DNA of 47,731 nucleotides, taken from the NCBI GenBank assembly GCA_015069695.1, contig JADCRZ010000048.1:1-47731 (forward strand), read 5' to 3'. Of the stretch, positions 9,317-17,357 are shown in pieces. The notes under the pieces are model-generated. The model did no database searches, had not been told where the DNA came from, and saw nothing but the letters and a program-made list of their open reading frames with translations. The DNA is from Williamsia sp. (GTDB taxonomy: Bacteria; Bacteroidota; Bacteroidia; Chitinophagales; Chitinophagaceae). Positions within the stretch are counted from its first letter, which is position 1, and each line of letters begins with the position of its first letter. The position numbers were made by a program, and so were the translations under genes.

Positions 9317-9802
9317 ATGAAAAAACTCTTTTTATCAGCTGTAATCGGACTTTCCGCCTTTGTTGCACATGCACAAACTTCTTCTTCCGTTAGCCAAACA
9401 GTTACACTTACCCTGGTGAACGCCATCAATATTTCCATTACATCAGCCACAGGAACCAACTTTACATTTGATGATGTAAGCAAATACCAGAACGGATTGA
9501 CCAACCTGAATGCTGCGACCGTTCAGATCAAATCCAACCGCCCCTGGATCGCAACAGTGAAAACAGCTACTGCCAACTTTGCCGGCCCGGCCAATTCACC
9601 CGCCATGCCGGCCTCGGTCCTGGGCATTCGCCAGAGCGGCACCAACAGCGCTTTTGGTTACCTCTCCACCACCGGCTTCACCTATGGTACCGGCGACCGC
9701 GGGACCAGCTCCTACAGTGTTGACTACAATGCAGTACCGGGCTTCAATTATGATGCAGGTACTTACACCATCTCTGTCGTGTTCACTGCTACGCAGCAGT
9801 AA
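9317..9802 (+). CDS. Small secreted beta-rich protein of unknown function
   Basis: 161-aa protein with a clear Sec signal peptide (MKKLFLSAVIGLSAFVAHA, cleavage before Gln20). The mature part is rich in Thr, Ser, Asn and Val with alternating hydrophobic residues, and ends in a strand-like YTISVVFTATQQ tail. This pattern resembles single-domain beta-sandwich, pilin-like proteins, but I do not recognise a named family and propose no function. It contains no cysteine in the mature part. It stands alone, between cysM and a convergent metallophosphatase, and is followed by an array of stem-loops. Confidence 0.7.
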   Translation: MKKLFLSAVIGLSAFVAHAQTSSSVSQTVTLTLVNAINISITSATGTNFTFDDVSKYQNGLTNLNAATVQIKSNRPWIATVKTATANFAGPANSPAMPASVLGIRQSGTNSAFGYLSTTGFTYGTGDRGTSSYSVDYNAVPGFNYDAGTYTISVVFTATQQ

Positions 9803-9833
9803 TATCTCCTTCGGCCTACAAACAAGGTGTCTC

Positions 9834-10033
9834 CTGTTCCGCCAGGAACAGCTATTTGTAAAGAACTTTCCCATAAAGGCGTTCCGCACGGAACGCCTTT
9901 ATGGGTTTCAGCAGCAGTTGAACTGACTGGAATGGTATTGTATGTTCCTACCGGAACATAGAATGCTGTTCCAGTCAGTTCAACTGGTATATTCCCCTGC
10001 ACAGGTGCAGGGCGTAATGCTGGGGGAGCATTA
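9834..10033. repeat. Array of five consecutive stem-loops
   Basis: Five non-overlapping palindromes occur in 200 bases: 9834-9851 (7-bp stem CTGTTCC/GGAACAG), 9870-9905 (16-17-bp perfect stem, CGTTCCG core), 9915-9986 (18-bp perfect outer stem with a nested 8-bp stem at 9941-9960), 9995-10012 (8-bp stem) and 10015-10033 (7-bp stem, G5 loop). The first three share GTTCC/GGAAC cores. The second, just after the secreted-protein gene, is a plausible terminator. The array fills the gap between convergent genes. Confidence 0.75.
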
Positions 10034-10078
10034 TCAGAATATAAAACTGCTGGTAAACTGGATCCGCTTTAACACGAA

Positions 10079-10774
10079 TCAGCCCATCTTTCCGGCGCGC
10101 GCGTTTCCATCTTCCACAATCAGGTATTCCCGGGAGGAATCCAGCGTATCGATAAAGTAGTAACGGTCTTTTACGATCTCGATCTTTTCTACCCGCGTAT
10201 GCCCTACTACTTGCTTGATGGATTCGTATTTGTAAGCATTTTTTTTCAGGCTGGCCGGGCGTACCCAAATAGGCGATTGGGTTACATTGTCGCCGTATGG
10301 GTTCCAGCCGTTGAAGCTGAATTTTTCAGGCTGGGTTTTGAACAAGGCATTGATAAAGGTACTTACTTCCCCCTCAACATAGCCTGCGTTGTTTAACCAG
10401 GTATGGGTAAGGCCGGCATGGCTAAACAAGTAATCGCCTTCCTTGTAACACATCTGCAAAAACCGCAGATTTTCTTTGATCAATTCACCAATCTCGGCGG
10501 CATGCCTATCCTGAAACCCGGAGTAAACTTCCCCCCTTTGCCTGGCGACAGGAAGATAATGGAAATCGTGGTTGCCAGTAAGCAGGATGATTTTTTCAGG
10601 ATAAGCCTTTTTACAGGCGATGATGTCCAGAAAGTTACTGATCTGTTCAGCGGCATCGAAGAGGAATGAATCAAAATAATCACCGATAAATACAAATTTG
10701 TCGAAGCTTTGTGTATCTACCAGTTTCTTCCAATCCCTTTTTCCGTGTGTATCGCCAATTACAATGAGTTTCAT
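10079..10774 (-). CDS. Calcineurin-like metallophosphoesterase
   Basis: Dinuclear-metal phosphoesterase. The full motif set is visible: GDTHG at residues 7-11, GDYFDS, GNHD, the HAG box and the final GHTR. Length (231 aa) and lack of a signal peptide point to a cytoplasmic enzyme of the serine/threonine phosphatase-like superfamily. Related small proteins act on phosphoproteins, nucleotides or diadenosine polyphosphates, and the substrate cannot be chosen here. It is followed (on the minus strand) by the stem-loop array and preceded by the Uma2-type gene, which may share its transcript (65-bp gap). Confidence 0.85.
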   Translation of the reverse strand: MKLIVIGDTHGKRDWKKLVDTQSFDKFVFIGDYFDSFLFDAAEQISNFLDIIACKKAYPEKIILLTGNHDFHYLPVARQRGEVYSGFQDRHAAEIGELIKENLRFLQMCYKEGDYLFSHAGLTHTWLNNAGYVEGEVSTFINALFKTQPEKFSFNGWNPYGDNVTQSPIWVRPASLKKNAYKYESIKQVVGHTRVEKIEIVKDRYYFIDTLDSSREYLIVEDGNARAGKMG

Positions 10775-10839
10775 ATAGCTGACTTGAGAGATACTGTTAC
10801 ATGCATCTGCTTGGCATCCTGTGGTAGCGTCGGTAGCTG

Positions 10840-11430
10840 TTACATAAGCTTTGTTCCCAGGTAAATTTCGCTTAGTGAAAGCTGAAAGCCAACAGTACGA
10901 ATTTGAAGGAACTCATCTCCGTTCTTGTATTCTTCCAATTGCCAGTGTCCCTCTTTGTTCAAGCGAAACACTTCTACACCGATGATTTCAGAATCAACCA
11001 GTATGTACTCTTGTAAAGATGGAATATCTCTGTACAGCTTGAATTTTGTACCCCGGTCATAGTTTCGGGTGGAAGGAGATAAAATTTCAATCAACACGGA
11101 AGGTTCAATGAAATTATCTGTGTCTGCTCCATCCTCCATAATATCCCTGCAAATAATAGCAATGTCAGGGTATGTATACAAGGTATTTTGGGGGATATGA
11201 ATTCTCATATCACTTCCGTATGGCTGACAAGGATGCCCCTTTAAGCTGTATGCAAGCGTTCCATATAAATTTTTAAAAATCACATTGTGCCTTAGACTGG
11301 CACCAGACATAGCGAATATTTCTCCCTGAAAATATTCATGCTTTCGATCGCCTGCACGCTCCCTTTCCAGGTATTCCTCCACCGTAAATTTCCGGTTGCC
11401 GTAAGCGATGGCTGGTTCCTTTGTTTCCAT
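10840..11430 (-). CDS. Uma2-family (DUF820) PD-(D/E)xK nuclease-like protein
   Basis: Member of the Uma2/DUF820 family, which has a restriction-endonuclease-like fold. Seen: the N-terminal VEEYLERE stretch, then Pro-Asp-Ile-Ala-Ile, Ile-Glu-Ile-Leu-Ser-Pro-Ser-Thr and Lys-Phe-Lys-Leu-Tyr, which supply the Asp, Glu and Lys of the PD-(D/E)xK core, then EYILVDSE. Length (197 aa) is usual. The ATG at 11430 is chosen over a TTG two codons upstream. A TATATTTG element at 11434-11441 nearly abuts this ATG, suggesting a leaderless or very short-leader transcript. The cellular role of this family is unclear. Confidence 0.82.
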   Translation of the reverse strand: METKEPAIAYGNRKFTVEEYLERERAGDRKHEYFQGEIFAMSGASLRHNVIFKNLYGTLAYSLKGHPCQPYGSDMRIHIPQNTLYTYPDIAIICRDIMEDGADTDNFIEPSVLIEILSPSTRNYDRGTKFKLYRDIPSLQEYILVDSEIIGVEVFRLNKEGHWQLEEYKNGDEFLQIRTVGFQLSLSEIYLGTKLM

Positions 11431-11547
11431 TCCCAAATATACCCCTGTTTTGGAGGAGTTTAAAGCGGTGTTTTAACTGTAAATTTCCCCTGGCTACTGC
11501 CTCTGGTCCTGCGGTAATTTTTATCCAGCCAACCAAAAAAGGGTTTG

Positions 11548-11555
11548 TATGTTTG
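11548..11555 (+). promoter_or_regulatory. Possible -7 element for the MBL-fold gene
   Basis: TATGTTTG matches TAnnTTTG and lies 33 bases before the ATG at 11589. No TTG is seen at the usual upstream spacing, so support is modest. Confidence 0.35.
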
Positions 11556-11588
11556 GGTAAGAGCAGATCAAAAAACACAAGCTGAGAT

Positions 11589-12629
11589 ATGATTCCTAAG
11601 GTTTTTGGCAAAACTCCATCCGGCAAGCGGCTGGCCCGCATCATGCAGTCGCCCAATTATAAGAATGGTTCATTCCAGAATATAGAACCCACCGAGGTTC
11701 TGCGGGAAGGCGCTTCTTACATGCGCATGCTCAGGAATTTTTTCAACCGGCCGGTTACCGTAAAGCCGCCTGCCGCATTGCATCCTGTAAAAACAGACCT
11801 GCGGCAGCCTGCCGGCGAAAGGCCCCTGGTGACCTGGTTCGGGCATTCTTCGTATTTCATCCGCTCGAAAAATTTCAACATACTCGTAGATCCCGTGTTC
11901 AGCGGTCATGCTTCACCGGTTTCTTTTTTTGGCGCTGCCTTCAAAGGCACTGATGCATACACACCGGAAGATTTCCCTTCCATAGATGTATTGCTCATCA
12001 CCCACGACCACTACGACCACCTGGATTATTCAACCATTCTGCGGCTCGCTCCTATGGTGAAGCAGTTTGTAACCTCCCTTGGCGTAGGTGCCCACTTAGA
12101 GTACTGGGGAATCGATGCAGCCAGGATCACAGAACTGGACTGGTGGGAAAATAAAACCCTTGCCCCCGGCATCAACATCACGGCCACGCCTGCCCGGCAT
12201 TTCTCCGGCCGCATGTTTGTCCGCAACAAAACCCTCTGGTCTTCCTTCGTGCTGCAGTTGCCCGGTTACCGTCTCTTCCTCGGCGGCGATTCTGGCTATG
12301 ACGCCCAGTTCAAGCAAACCGGCAAAACCCATGGCCCCTTCGACCTGGCCATCCTCGAATGCGGCCAGTATGGCGACGACTGGCCCTCCATCCACATGAA
12401 ACCCGAAGAAACCGTCCAGGCCGCCCAGGACTTACAAGCCCGCGTGCTGATGCCCGTACACTGGGGAAAGTTTGTACTGGCACTTCACCCCTGGAATGAA
12501 CCCGTGAAGCGGGTAGTTGCGGCGGCGGAGAAAGCCGGGTTGCCGGTAACAACGTTGCAAATTGGAGAAACGTATGGTGTGGGTGATGCGGTTAGGATGG
12601 AGAGATGGTGGGAGGTATTCTACCAATAG
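11589..12629 (+). CDS. MBL-fold metallo-hydrolase, NAPE-PLD-like
   Basis: Metallo-beta-lactamase-fold hydrolase resembling N-acyl-phosphatidylethanolamine phospholipase D and UlaG-type proteins. Seen: WFGHSSYFIR, then the zinc motif His-Asp-His-Tyr-Asp-His-Leu-Asp, a later His in ARHFSGR, GGDSGYD with the bridging Asp, and the final PVHWGKF histidine. Length is 346 aa. There is no convincing signal peptide. Likely hydrolyses a phosphodiester or lactone; lipid phosphodiesters are the best-known substrates of the NAPE-PLD branch. It is convergent with the T9SS protein gene, with a hairpin between them. Confidence 0.82.
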   Translation: MIPKVFGKTPSGKRLARIMQSPNYKNGSFQNIEPTEVLREGASYMRMLRNFFNRPVTVKPPAALHPVKTDLRQPAGERPLVTWFGHSSYFIRSKNFNILVDPVFSGHASPVSFFGAAFKGTDAYTPEDFPSIDVLLITHDHYDHLDYSTILRLAPMVKQFVTSLGVGAHLEYWGIDAARITELDWWENKTLAPGINITATPARHFSGRMFVRNKTLWSSFVLQLPGYRLFLGGDSGYDAQFKQTGKTHGPFDLAILECGQYGDDWPSIHMKPEETVQAAQDLQARVLMPVHWGKFVLALHPWNEPVKRVVAAAEKAGLPVTTLQIGETYGVGDAVRMERWWEVFYQ

Positions 12630-12663
12630 CGGCATTTTTTCAAGGCCGCCCTGGTATAATGGC

Positions 12664-12697
12664 ACAATATGTTCCGGCTCTTTGAGCCGGGAATTGT
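12664..12697. terminator. Bidirectional terminator-like hairpin
   Basis: TTCCGGCTC (12672-12680) pairs with GAGCCGGGAA (12684-12693, one bulged G), extended by ACAAT/ATTGT at the base. It lies between convergent genes, so it probably ends transcripts from both sides. Confidence 0.6.
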
Positions 12698-12722
12698 CTT
12701 TAAACTGGATGCAGGTTCTGCC

Positions 12723-14840
12723 CTACTTCACCAGCAACACCGTCCCTTTCTTAAAAATATTCGTTGCACACGCCGATACAGCTTTGATCATATACACATA
12801 TCCGCCTGCATCCTGCACTTCGCCCCTGTATCTTCCGTCCCAGCAGGCGGAGGGACTGGTAGAGTAGTAGATCCGCTGGCCGTAACGGTTGAAGATAGAG
12901 AACTCTACCTTGGTAAGCCCCTGCCATTGGGTGATGCCGAAACAATCATTGCGGCCGTCTCCGTTGGGGGTGAAAGCGTTGGGGAGCGCGTATACGGCAG
13001 CGCCGGTTCTTGATACCCCTACTTCGACTGTAGCGGATGCGGTGCACCCGGCGGTATCGGTTCCCTTTACGGTGTATGTGGTTGAAGTGCCAATGGTGGC
13101 AGTTGGGTTTCTCAGCGTAGTGTCGTTCAATCCTGTTGCCGGGCTCCAGCGGTAAGCTGATGCGCCTGTGGCATTGAGCCGGGTGGAAAAATGGGAGCAG
13201 TCGATATCATTGGATTTGGAAGCTGTTATGACCGGTAGTTCATTGACGGTAACGCTGACAACAATGGTGCTGTCTGTATGGCAAACATGCTCCTGTACCC
13301 GTGCTGTGTATTGGATAGAAGACGCTGGTTTGCAGACGGGATCGATCGCTGTGGCGCTGCTTAAGTATGTTGCCGGCGACCATACTGCTTCGTCAGCATG
13401 CTGAACACTGAAGGTAACCGGTTCCCCTTTGCAAACCTTGTAGCTGGAAGCAGCATTGAAAACGGTTTTCGGCCGCACGGCAATAAATACAGAACTGGTA
13501 TCTGTACACCCCAGTGCGCTCTTCACCGTTAAAAAGAACCGGGTGCTGTTTTGCACAGTAGCAACCGGGGATTGGACCGTGCTGTCATTCAGCAATTTTC
13601 CCGGCGACCAGCTATAGCTGCTGGCGCCGCTGCTTCCGCGCAGTGCCACTGACTGGTTCCGACAAACAACTGTGTCACTTCCTGCACTGGCAGCAATGCT
13701 GCTTACGGCTATTGGTTTTGTGATACTATCCCTGCATCCTGCGGAGGACGATACCACCAGTTTTACAGTATATGTTCCGGGTGCCCGGAATGTATGGGAG
13801 GCAGGCTGTCCTGTGGCAGCTACGCCATCCCCGAAACTCCATTGATAACTGCTGACAGTGCCAGCAGTTGCAATGGCCTGTGTTCTGAAAGATACCGTGC
13901 GGCAAGCTGCCAGGCTGTCCAGTATGTTCAACGATTGAATTCTGCATACAGGTGCCAGGCCACATGAATCAATTACAAAGCTGCTGCACGCCGGGTTGGA
14001 CTGGTTGATCTGCGCATTGCTGTTTAACTTTCCATTCCAGGTTGCATTGCCCTGCTTGTTTTGCAGGTCGTTGAATACATAGTACGCCAGCAACCCGGCC
14101 TGTGGGGAAGCGGGCAGCGAACTGCTCATGTAGGCTCTGATCTCATCCTGTGTACGCGCCACATTCCATATTCTTACTTCATTGATATACCCTACGAATC
14201 CTTCATTGGAGAGCGTGCCGGAATAATGACCGATGAGCGTTGACAGGTTATTTTGAAAAAGGTTGCCTGAAGCAGCTATCTGGCTCATCAGGAAACCGTT
14301 CCGGTAGAATTTCAATACAGTTCCATCGTACACCAAAGCAATATGGTAAGTCTTGTTTAATTCTACGGCACAAATGACTGGTGTTTTAAAGTAGCCGTTG
14401 GTTGTAGTGATTTCTGCACTGCTTGGCCGCAGCAGGTAATTGGCGTCCGCCGGACTTGTATGCTTTGAAACCACATCGCCCGCATACAGATCAACTCCTA
14501 CGTAAGGCGCGGTTCGGTTGATAACCGCTTCTACGGTTACCTGTGTGCCGGTCACATCCAGATCACCCACATTTACACAGGAAGGCACACTGGGCACAAA
14601 CAACCAGTCGTTGCAGGAAAGCTGGCTTTGTGCGCCTTGTGCTTCAGCACTGGTGGCCTTGTTCAGCCTGCCCATGCCGGAAGAAGATTGCAGGGGGTTT
14701 ACAGGTCTTTTATGACTGACTTCGCGGGAATAGGCAACTGCTGTATTCTTGTTATCCTGTCCAAAACCTTTGATTGCAAAGATGGCCAGAACAGGTATGA
14801 GGAGCACACGTATAAGTACAATACAACAGTCTCTTTCCAT
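12723..14840 (-). CDS. LamG/PKD surface protein with type B T9SS sorting domain
   Basis: Large secreted or surface protein of about 705 aa. Seen: an N-terminal signal peptide; a LamG/concanavalin-like domain (about residues 75-290) with the typical VNVGDLDVTGTQVTVEA start and YINEVRIWNVARTQDEI near its end; a PKD domain (about 320-395) with SYQWSFGDG and HTFRAPGTYTVKLVV; further PKD-like Ig repeats each ending in a SxSxTYTV-type strand; and a C-terminal gliding-motility-type (type B) T9SS sorting domain with NAFTPNGDGRND and IFNRYGQRIY. Type IX secretion across the outer membrane is therefore expected. Glycan binding is plausible from LamG and from the GH92 genes upstream on the same strand. 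The start ATG at 14840 is preferred over an adjacent GTG. Confidence 0.88.
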   Translation of the reverse strand: MERDCCIVLIRVLLIPVLAIFAIKGFGQDNKNTAVAYSREVSHKRPVNPLQSSSGMGRLNKATSAEAQGAQSQLSCNDWLFVPSVPSCVNVGDLDVTGTQVTVEAVINRTAPYVGVDLYAGDVVSKHTSPADANYLLRPSSAEITTTNGYFKTPVICAVELNKTYHIALVYDGTVLKFYRNGFLMSQIAASGNLFQNNLSTLIGHYSGTLSNEGFVGYINEVRIWNVARTQDEIRAYMSSSLPASPQAGLLAYYVFNDLQNKQGNATWNGKLNSNAQINQSNPACSSFVIDSCGLAPVCRIQSLNILDSLAACRTVSFRTQAIATAGTVSSYQWSFGDGVAATGQPASHTFRAPGTYTVKLVVSSSAGCRDSITKPIAVSSIAASAGSDTVVCRNQSVALRGSSGASSYSWSPGKLLNDSTVQSPVATVQNSTRFFLTVKSALGCTDTSSVFIAVRPKTVFNAASSYKVCKGEPVTFSVQHADEAVWSPATYLSSATAIDPVCKPASSIQYTARVQEHVCHTDSTIVVSVTVNELPVITASKSNDIDCSHFSTRLNATGASAYRWSPATGLNDTTLRNPTATIGTSTTYTVKGTDTAGCTASATVEVGVSRTGAAVYALPNAFTPNGDGRNDCFGITQWQGLTKVEFSIFNRYGQRIYYSTSPSACWDGRYRGEVQDAGGYVYMIKAVSACATNIFKKGTVLLVK

Positions 14841-14848
14841 CACAAATT

Positions 14849-14888
14849 TTTGTAGTCAGCTCTTTCAACGCAAAGAGCTGACTACAAA
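14849..14888 (-). repeat. Perfect 17-bp hairpin directly upstream of the LamG/PKD gene
   Basis: Bases 14849-14865 are perfectly complementary to 14872-14888, with a 6-base loop. The hairpin ends 8 bases before the start codon at 14840. In an mRNA from the minus strand it would fold next to the start codon. It could also terminate the upstream GH92 transcript, but no U-tract follows on that strand. Confidence 0.65.
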
Positions 14889-14945
14889 TTATAACATCGT
14901 TGAGTAATCTAATAATACAGGACGCAATCCTGATCCATCTCAATT

Positions 14946-17267
14946 TTACTTGATAGCTGTACTCTTTCCGCCCTTTTCATCCCGCGAAAATGAATATGGA
15001 TAGGCAGCTTCGGTTGCTCCCCGCTGTTTGTTGGGTGAAGCACCCATCGTGAAATTCAGCACACCGCCTTTTTGCAGTTCAACATGGCTGAGCCAGTTTT
15101 TATCCCAGGCTTTGCCGTTGAGCTGAACCGATTGGATATACCGGTTGGCATCGGTGCTGGTGGGAGCATTGATGACCAACTGTTTTCCGTTGGCAAAGCT
15201 GAGGGTCATCTTCTTAAAGAGCGGGGTACCAATGACGTACTGCTCGGTGGCCGGACAAACAGGATAAAAGCCCATAGCTGAAAAGATGTACCAGGCAGAG
15301 GTCTGGCCGTTGTCTTCATCGCCGCAGTAACCATCCGGCGTGGGTTTGTACAGGCGGCTCATGGCTTCGCGTATCCAGTACTGTGTTTTCCAGGGCTGGC
15401 CGGCATAGTTGTACAGGTAGATCATGTGCTGGATCGGCTGGTTGCCGTGCGCATACTGGCCCATGTTCATGATCTGCATTTCGCGGATTTCGTGGATCAC
15501 GCCGCGGTAGTAGCTTTCGTCAAATACAGGCGGCATGTTGAAAACAGAATCGAGCATGCCGGTGAAAGCTGCATTGCCCCCCATCAGGTTTTTGAGCGAT
15601 TCAATATCGTGAAACACGCTCCAGGTATAATGCCAGCTATTGCCTTCGGTAAACGCATCGCCCCATTTGAACGGATTAAAAGGCGTCATAAAACTGCCGT
15701 CTTTGTTCTTGCCCCGCATCAGCTTTGTCTGCGGATCAAACAAGTTGCGGAAGTTTTGCGAGCGTTTGGCATAGATGTCAATTTCTTCTTTCGGTTTGCC
15801 CAATGCTTTTCCCAACTGATAAATAGTAAAGTCATCATAAGCATATTCCAGCGTACGGGCGGCGTTCTCATTGATCTTTACATCGTAGGGAACATAGCCC
15901 AGCTCATTGTAATAAGATACCCCCTTGCGGCCGACTGCTGTGAGCGGACCTTCGTTGGCTGCACCATGTTTGAGTGCTTCCCACAGCGTGTTAATATCAT
16001 AACCCCGCAGGCCTTTGATGTATGCATCAGCGACTACAGAAGCGGAGTTGTTACCGATCATCACGTCTGCCAAACCCGGGCTTGACCATTCGGGCAAAAA
16101 GCCGCCTTCTTTGTAATCATTCACCAGGCCTTCCTGCATTTGTTTGTTGATGTCGGGATACAGGAGGTTCAGGAAAGGATACAGCGCACGGAAGGTATCC
16201 CAGAAACCGGTCCCGCCAAACATGTATCCAGGGAGGATTTGTCCGTTGTAGGGGCTCCAGTGTACAATTTTCCCGGATGCATCTGTTTCATACAGGCGCT
16301 GCGGAAATTGCAGGGCGCGGTACATACAGGAGTAAAAAGTTTTTACCTGCTCCTGCGTACCACCTTCCACGATCAGTCTGGACAATTGCTTGTTCCAGGC
16401 TGCTTTTGCTTTTTGTTTGGTCGTTTCAAAATTGTCCTGCCCGATTTCTTTTTTCAGGTTTGTTTCAGCTTGCTCGGTGCTGATAAAAGAAGATGCAATG
16501 CGCAGGTGCACCTGCTCCCCTTTGGCTGTTTTAAAACCAATTACAGCACCGCTGTGGTTGGCCTTCATTTCCAGCGAATCCTGCACCAGCTGGTTGTCGC
16601 GCCAGGTATAGGAAAGGGTGAAAGGCTTGTCGGCATAGATCACAAAATAATTCTTGAAATCAATGTTCCGGCCGTGGCTGTGGCGGGTAGAATAGCCAAT
16701 GATCTTTTTTTCCTGCGGTATGATCTTGATATACGATCCCCTGTCGAGCGCATCCACTACCACGAATGAACTGTCTGAAGCAGGATAGGTTAACTGAAAC
16801 TGGGCAGCTCTTTCTGTTGCGGTGATCTCTGTTTTTACATCATGATCTGCCAGGTACACGCTGTAGTAATAAGGCTTTGAGATCTCTGCCTTGTGCGAGA
16901 ACCAGCTGGCCCGGTCATTCTCGTTGAACGAAAGTTTTTTGGTAACAGGCATGATGGCAAACTGACCGTAATCGTTCATCCAGGGTGAGGGCTGGTGCGT
17001 TTGTTTAAACCCGCGGATCTTATCAGCACTATACTGGTAAGCCCATCCATTGCCCATCGGACCGGTCTGCGGCATCCAGAAATTCATTCCCCAGGGTACG
17101 GCAATGGCCGGATACGTGTTGCCATTTGACAAACTGGGTTTGGAATCTGTTCCCATCAGGGGATTTATCCATTCTACCGGATCAGTTACTTTATCTACCA
17201 GCTGTGCCTTACTGGCGATACAGGCAGATAAGGCAACTGCGATAGCCATCATTTTTCTCATACTCAT
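14946..17267 (-). CDS. GH92 family alpha-mannosidase (paralogue 1)
   Basis: Exo-acting, calcium-dependent alpha-mannosidase of glycoside hydrolase family 92. Seen: signal peptide ending before Gln22; N-terminal beta-sandwich beginning VNPLMGTDS-type with SNGNTYPAIAVPWGM and WMPQTG; FKQTHQPSPWMNDYG; the catalytic (alpha/alpha)6 domain with GGTGFWDTFRALYPF, EWSSPG, HGNQPIQHMIYLYNYAGQPW and GDEDNGQTSAWYIFSAMGFYPV. Length (773 aa) is typical. It is expected to be periplasmic, trimming mannose from host or fungal N-glycans or mannans. It lies 90 bases downstream of a second GH92 gene. No SusC/SusD pair is nearby. Confidence 0.93.
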   Translation of the reverse strand: MSMRKMMAIAVALSACIASKAQLVDKVTDPVEWINPLMGTDSKPSLSNGNTYPAIAVPWGMNFWMPQTGPMGNGWAYQYSADKIRGFKQTHQPSPWMNDYGQFAIMPVTKKLSFNENDRASWFSHKAEISKPYYYSVYLADHDVKTEITATERAAQFQLTYPASDSSFVVVDALDRGSYIKIIPQEKKIIGYSTRHSHGRNIDFKNYFVIYADKPFTLSYTWRDNQLVQDSLEMKANHSGAVIGFKTAKGEQVHLRIASSFISTEQAETNLKKEIGQDNFETTKQKAKAAWNKQLSRLIVEGGTQEQVKTFYSCMYRALQFPQRLYETDASGKIVHWSPYNGQILPGYMFGGTGFWDTFRALYPFLNLLYPDINKQMQEGLVNDYKEGGFLPEWSSPGLADVMIGNNSASVVADAYIKGLRGYDINTLWEALKHGAANEGPLTAVGRKGVSYYNELGYVPYDVKINENAARTLEYAYDDFTIYQLGKALGKPKEEIDIYAKRSQNFRNLFDPQTKLMRGKNKDGSFMTPFNPFKWGDAFTEGNSWHYTWSVFHDIESLKNLMGGNAAFTGMLDSVFNMPPVFDESYYRGVIHEIREMQIMNMGQYAHGNQPIQHMIYLYNYAGQPWKTQYWIREAMSRLYKPTPDGYCGDEDNGQTSAWYIFSAMGFYPVCPATEQYVIGTPLFKKMTLSFANGKQLVINAPTSTDANRYIQSVQLNGKAWDKNWLSHVELQKGGVLNFTMGASPNKQRGATEAAYPYSFSRDEKGGKSTAIK
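15387..15467. repeat. 81-bp near-identical tract shared by the two GH92 genes, copy 1
   Basis: Matches 17775-17855 at 79 of 81 positions, including synonymous sites, whereas flanking parts of the two genes are much more divergent. It encodes the conserved NMGQYAHGNQPIQHMIYLYN region. Possible gene-conversion tract. Confidence 0.7.
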
Positions 17268-17357
17268 GTAAATTTATTTTTTGTCTGTTTCTATTTTGAA
17301 TATTCTTTATCACTTCATAAGGGTGCTTTAGTAAAATAACGTAGCACCTTTCCTGCA

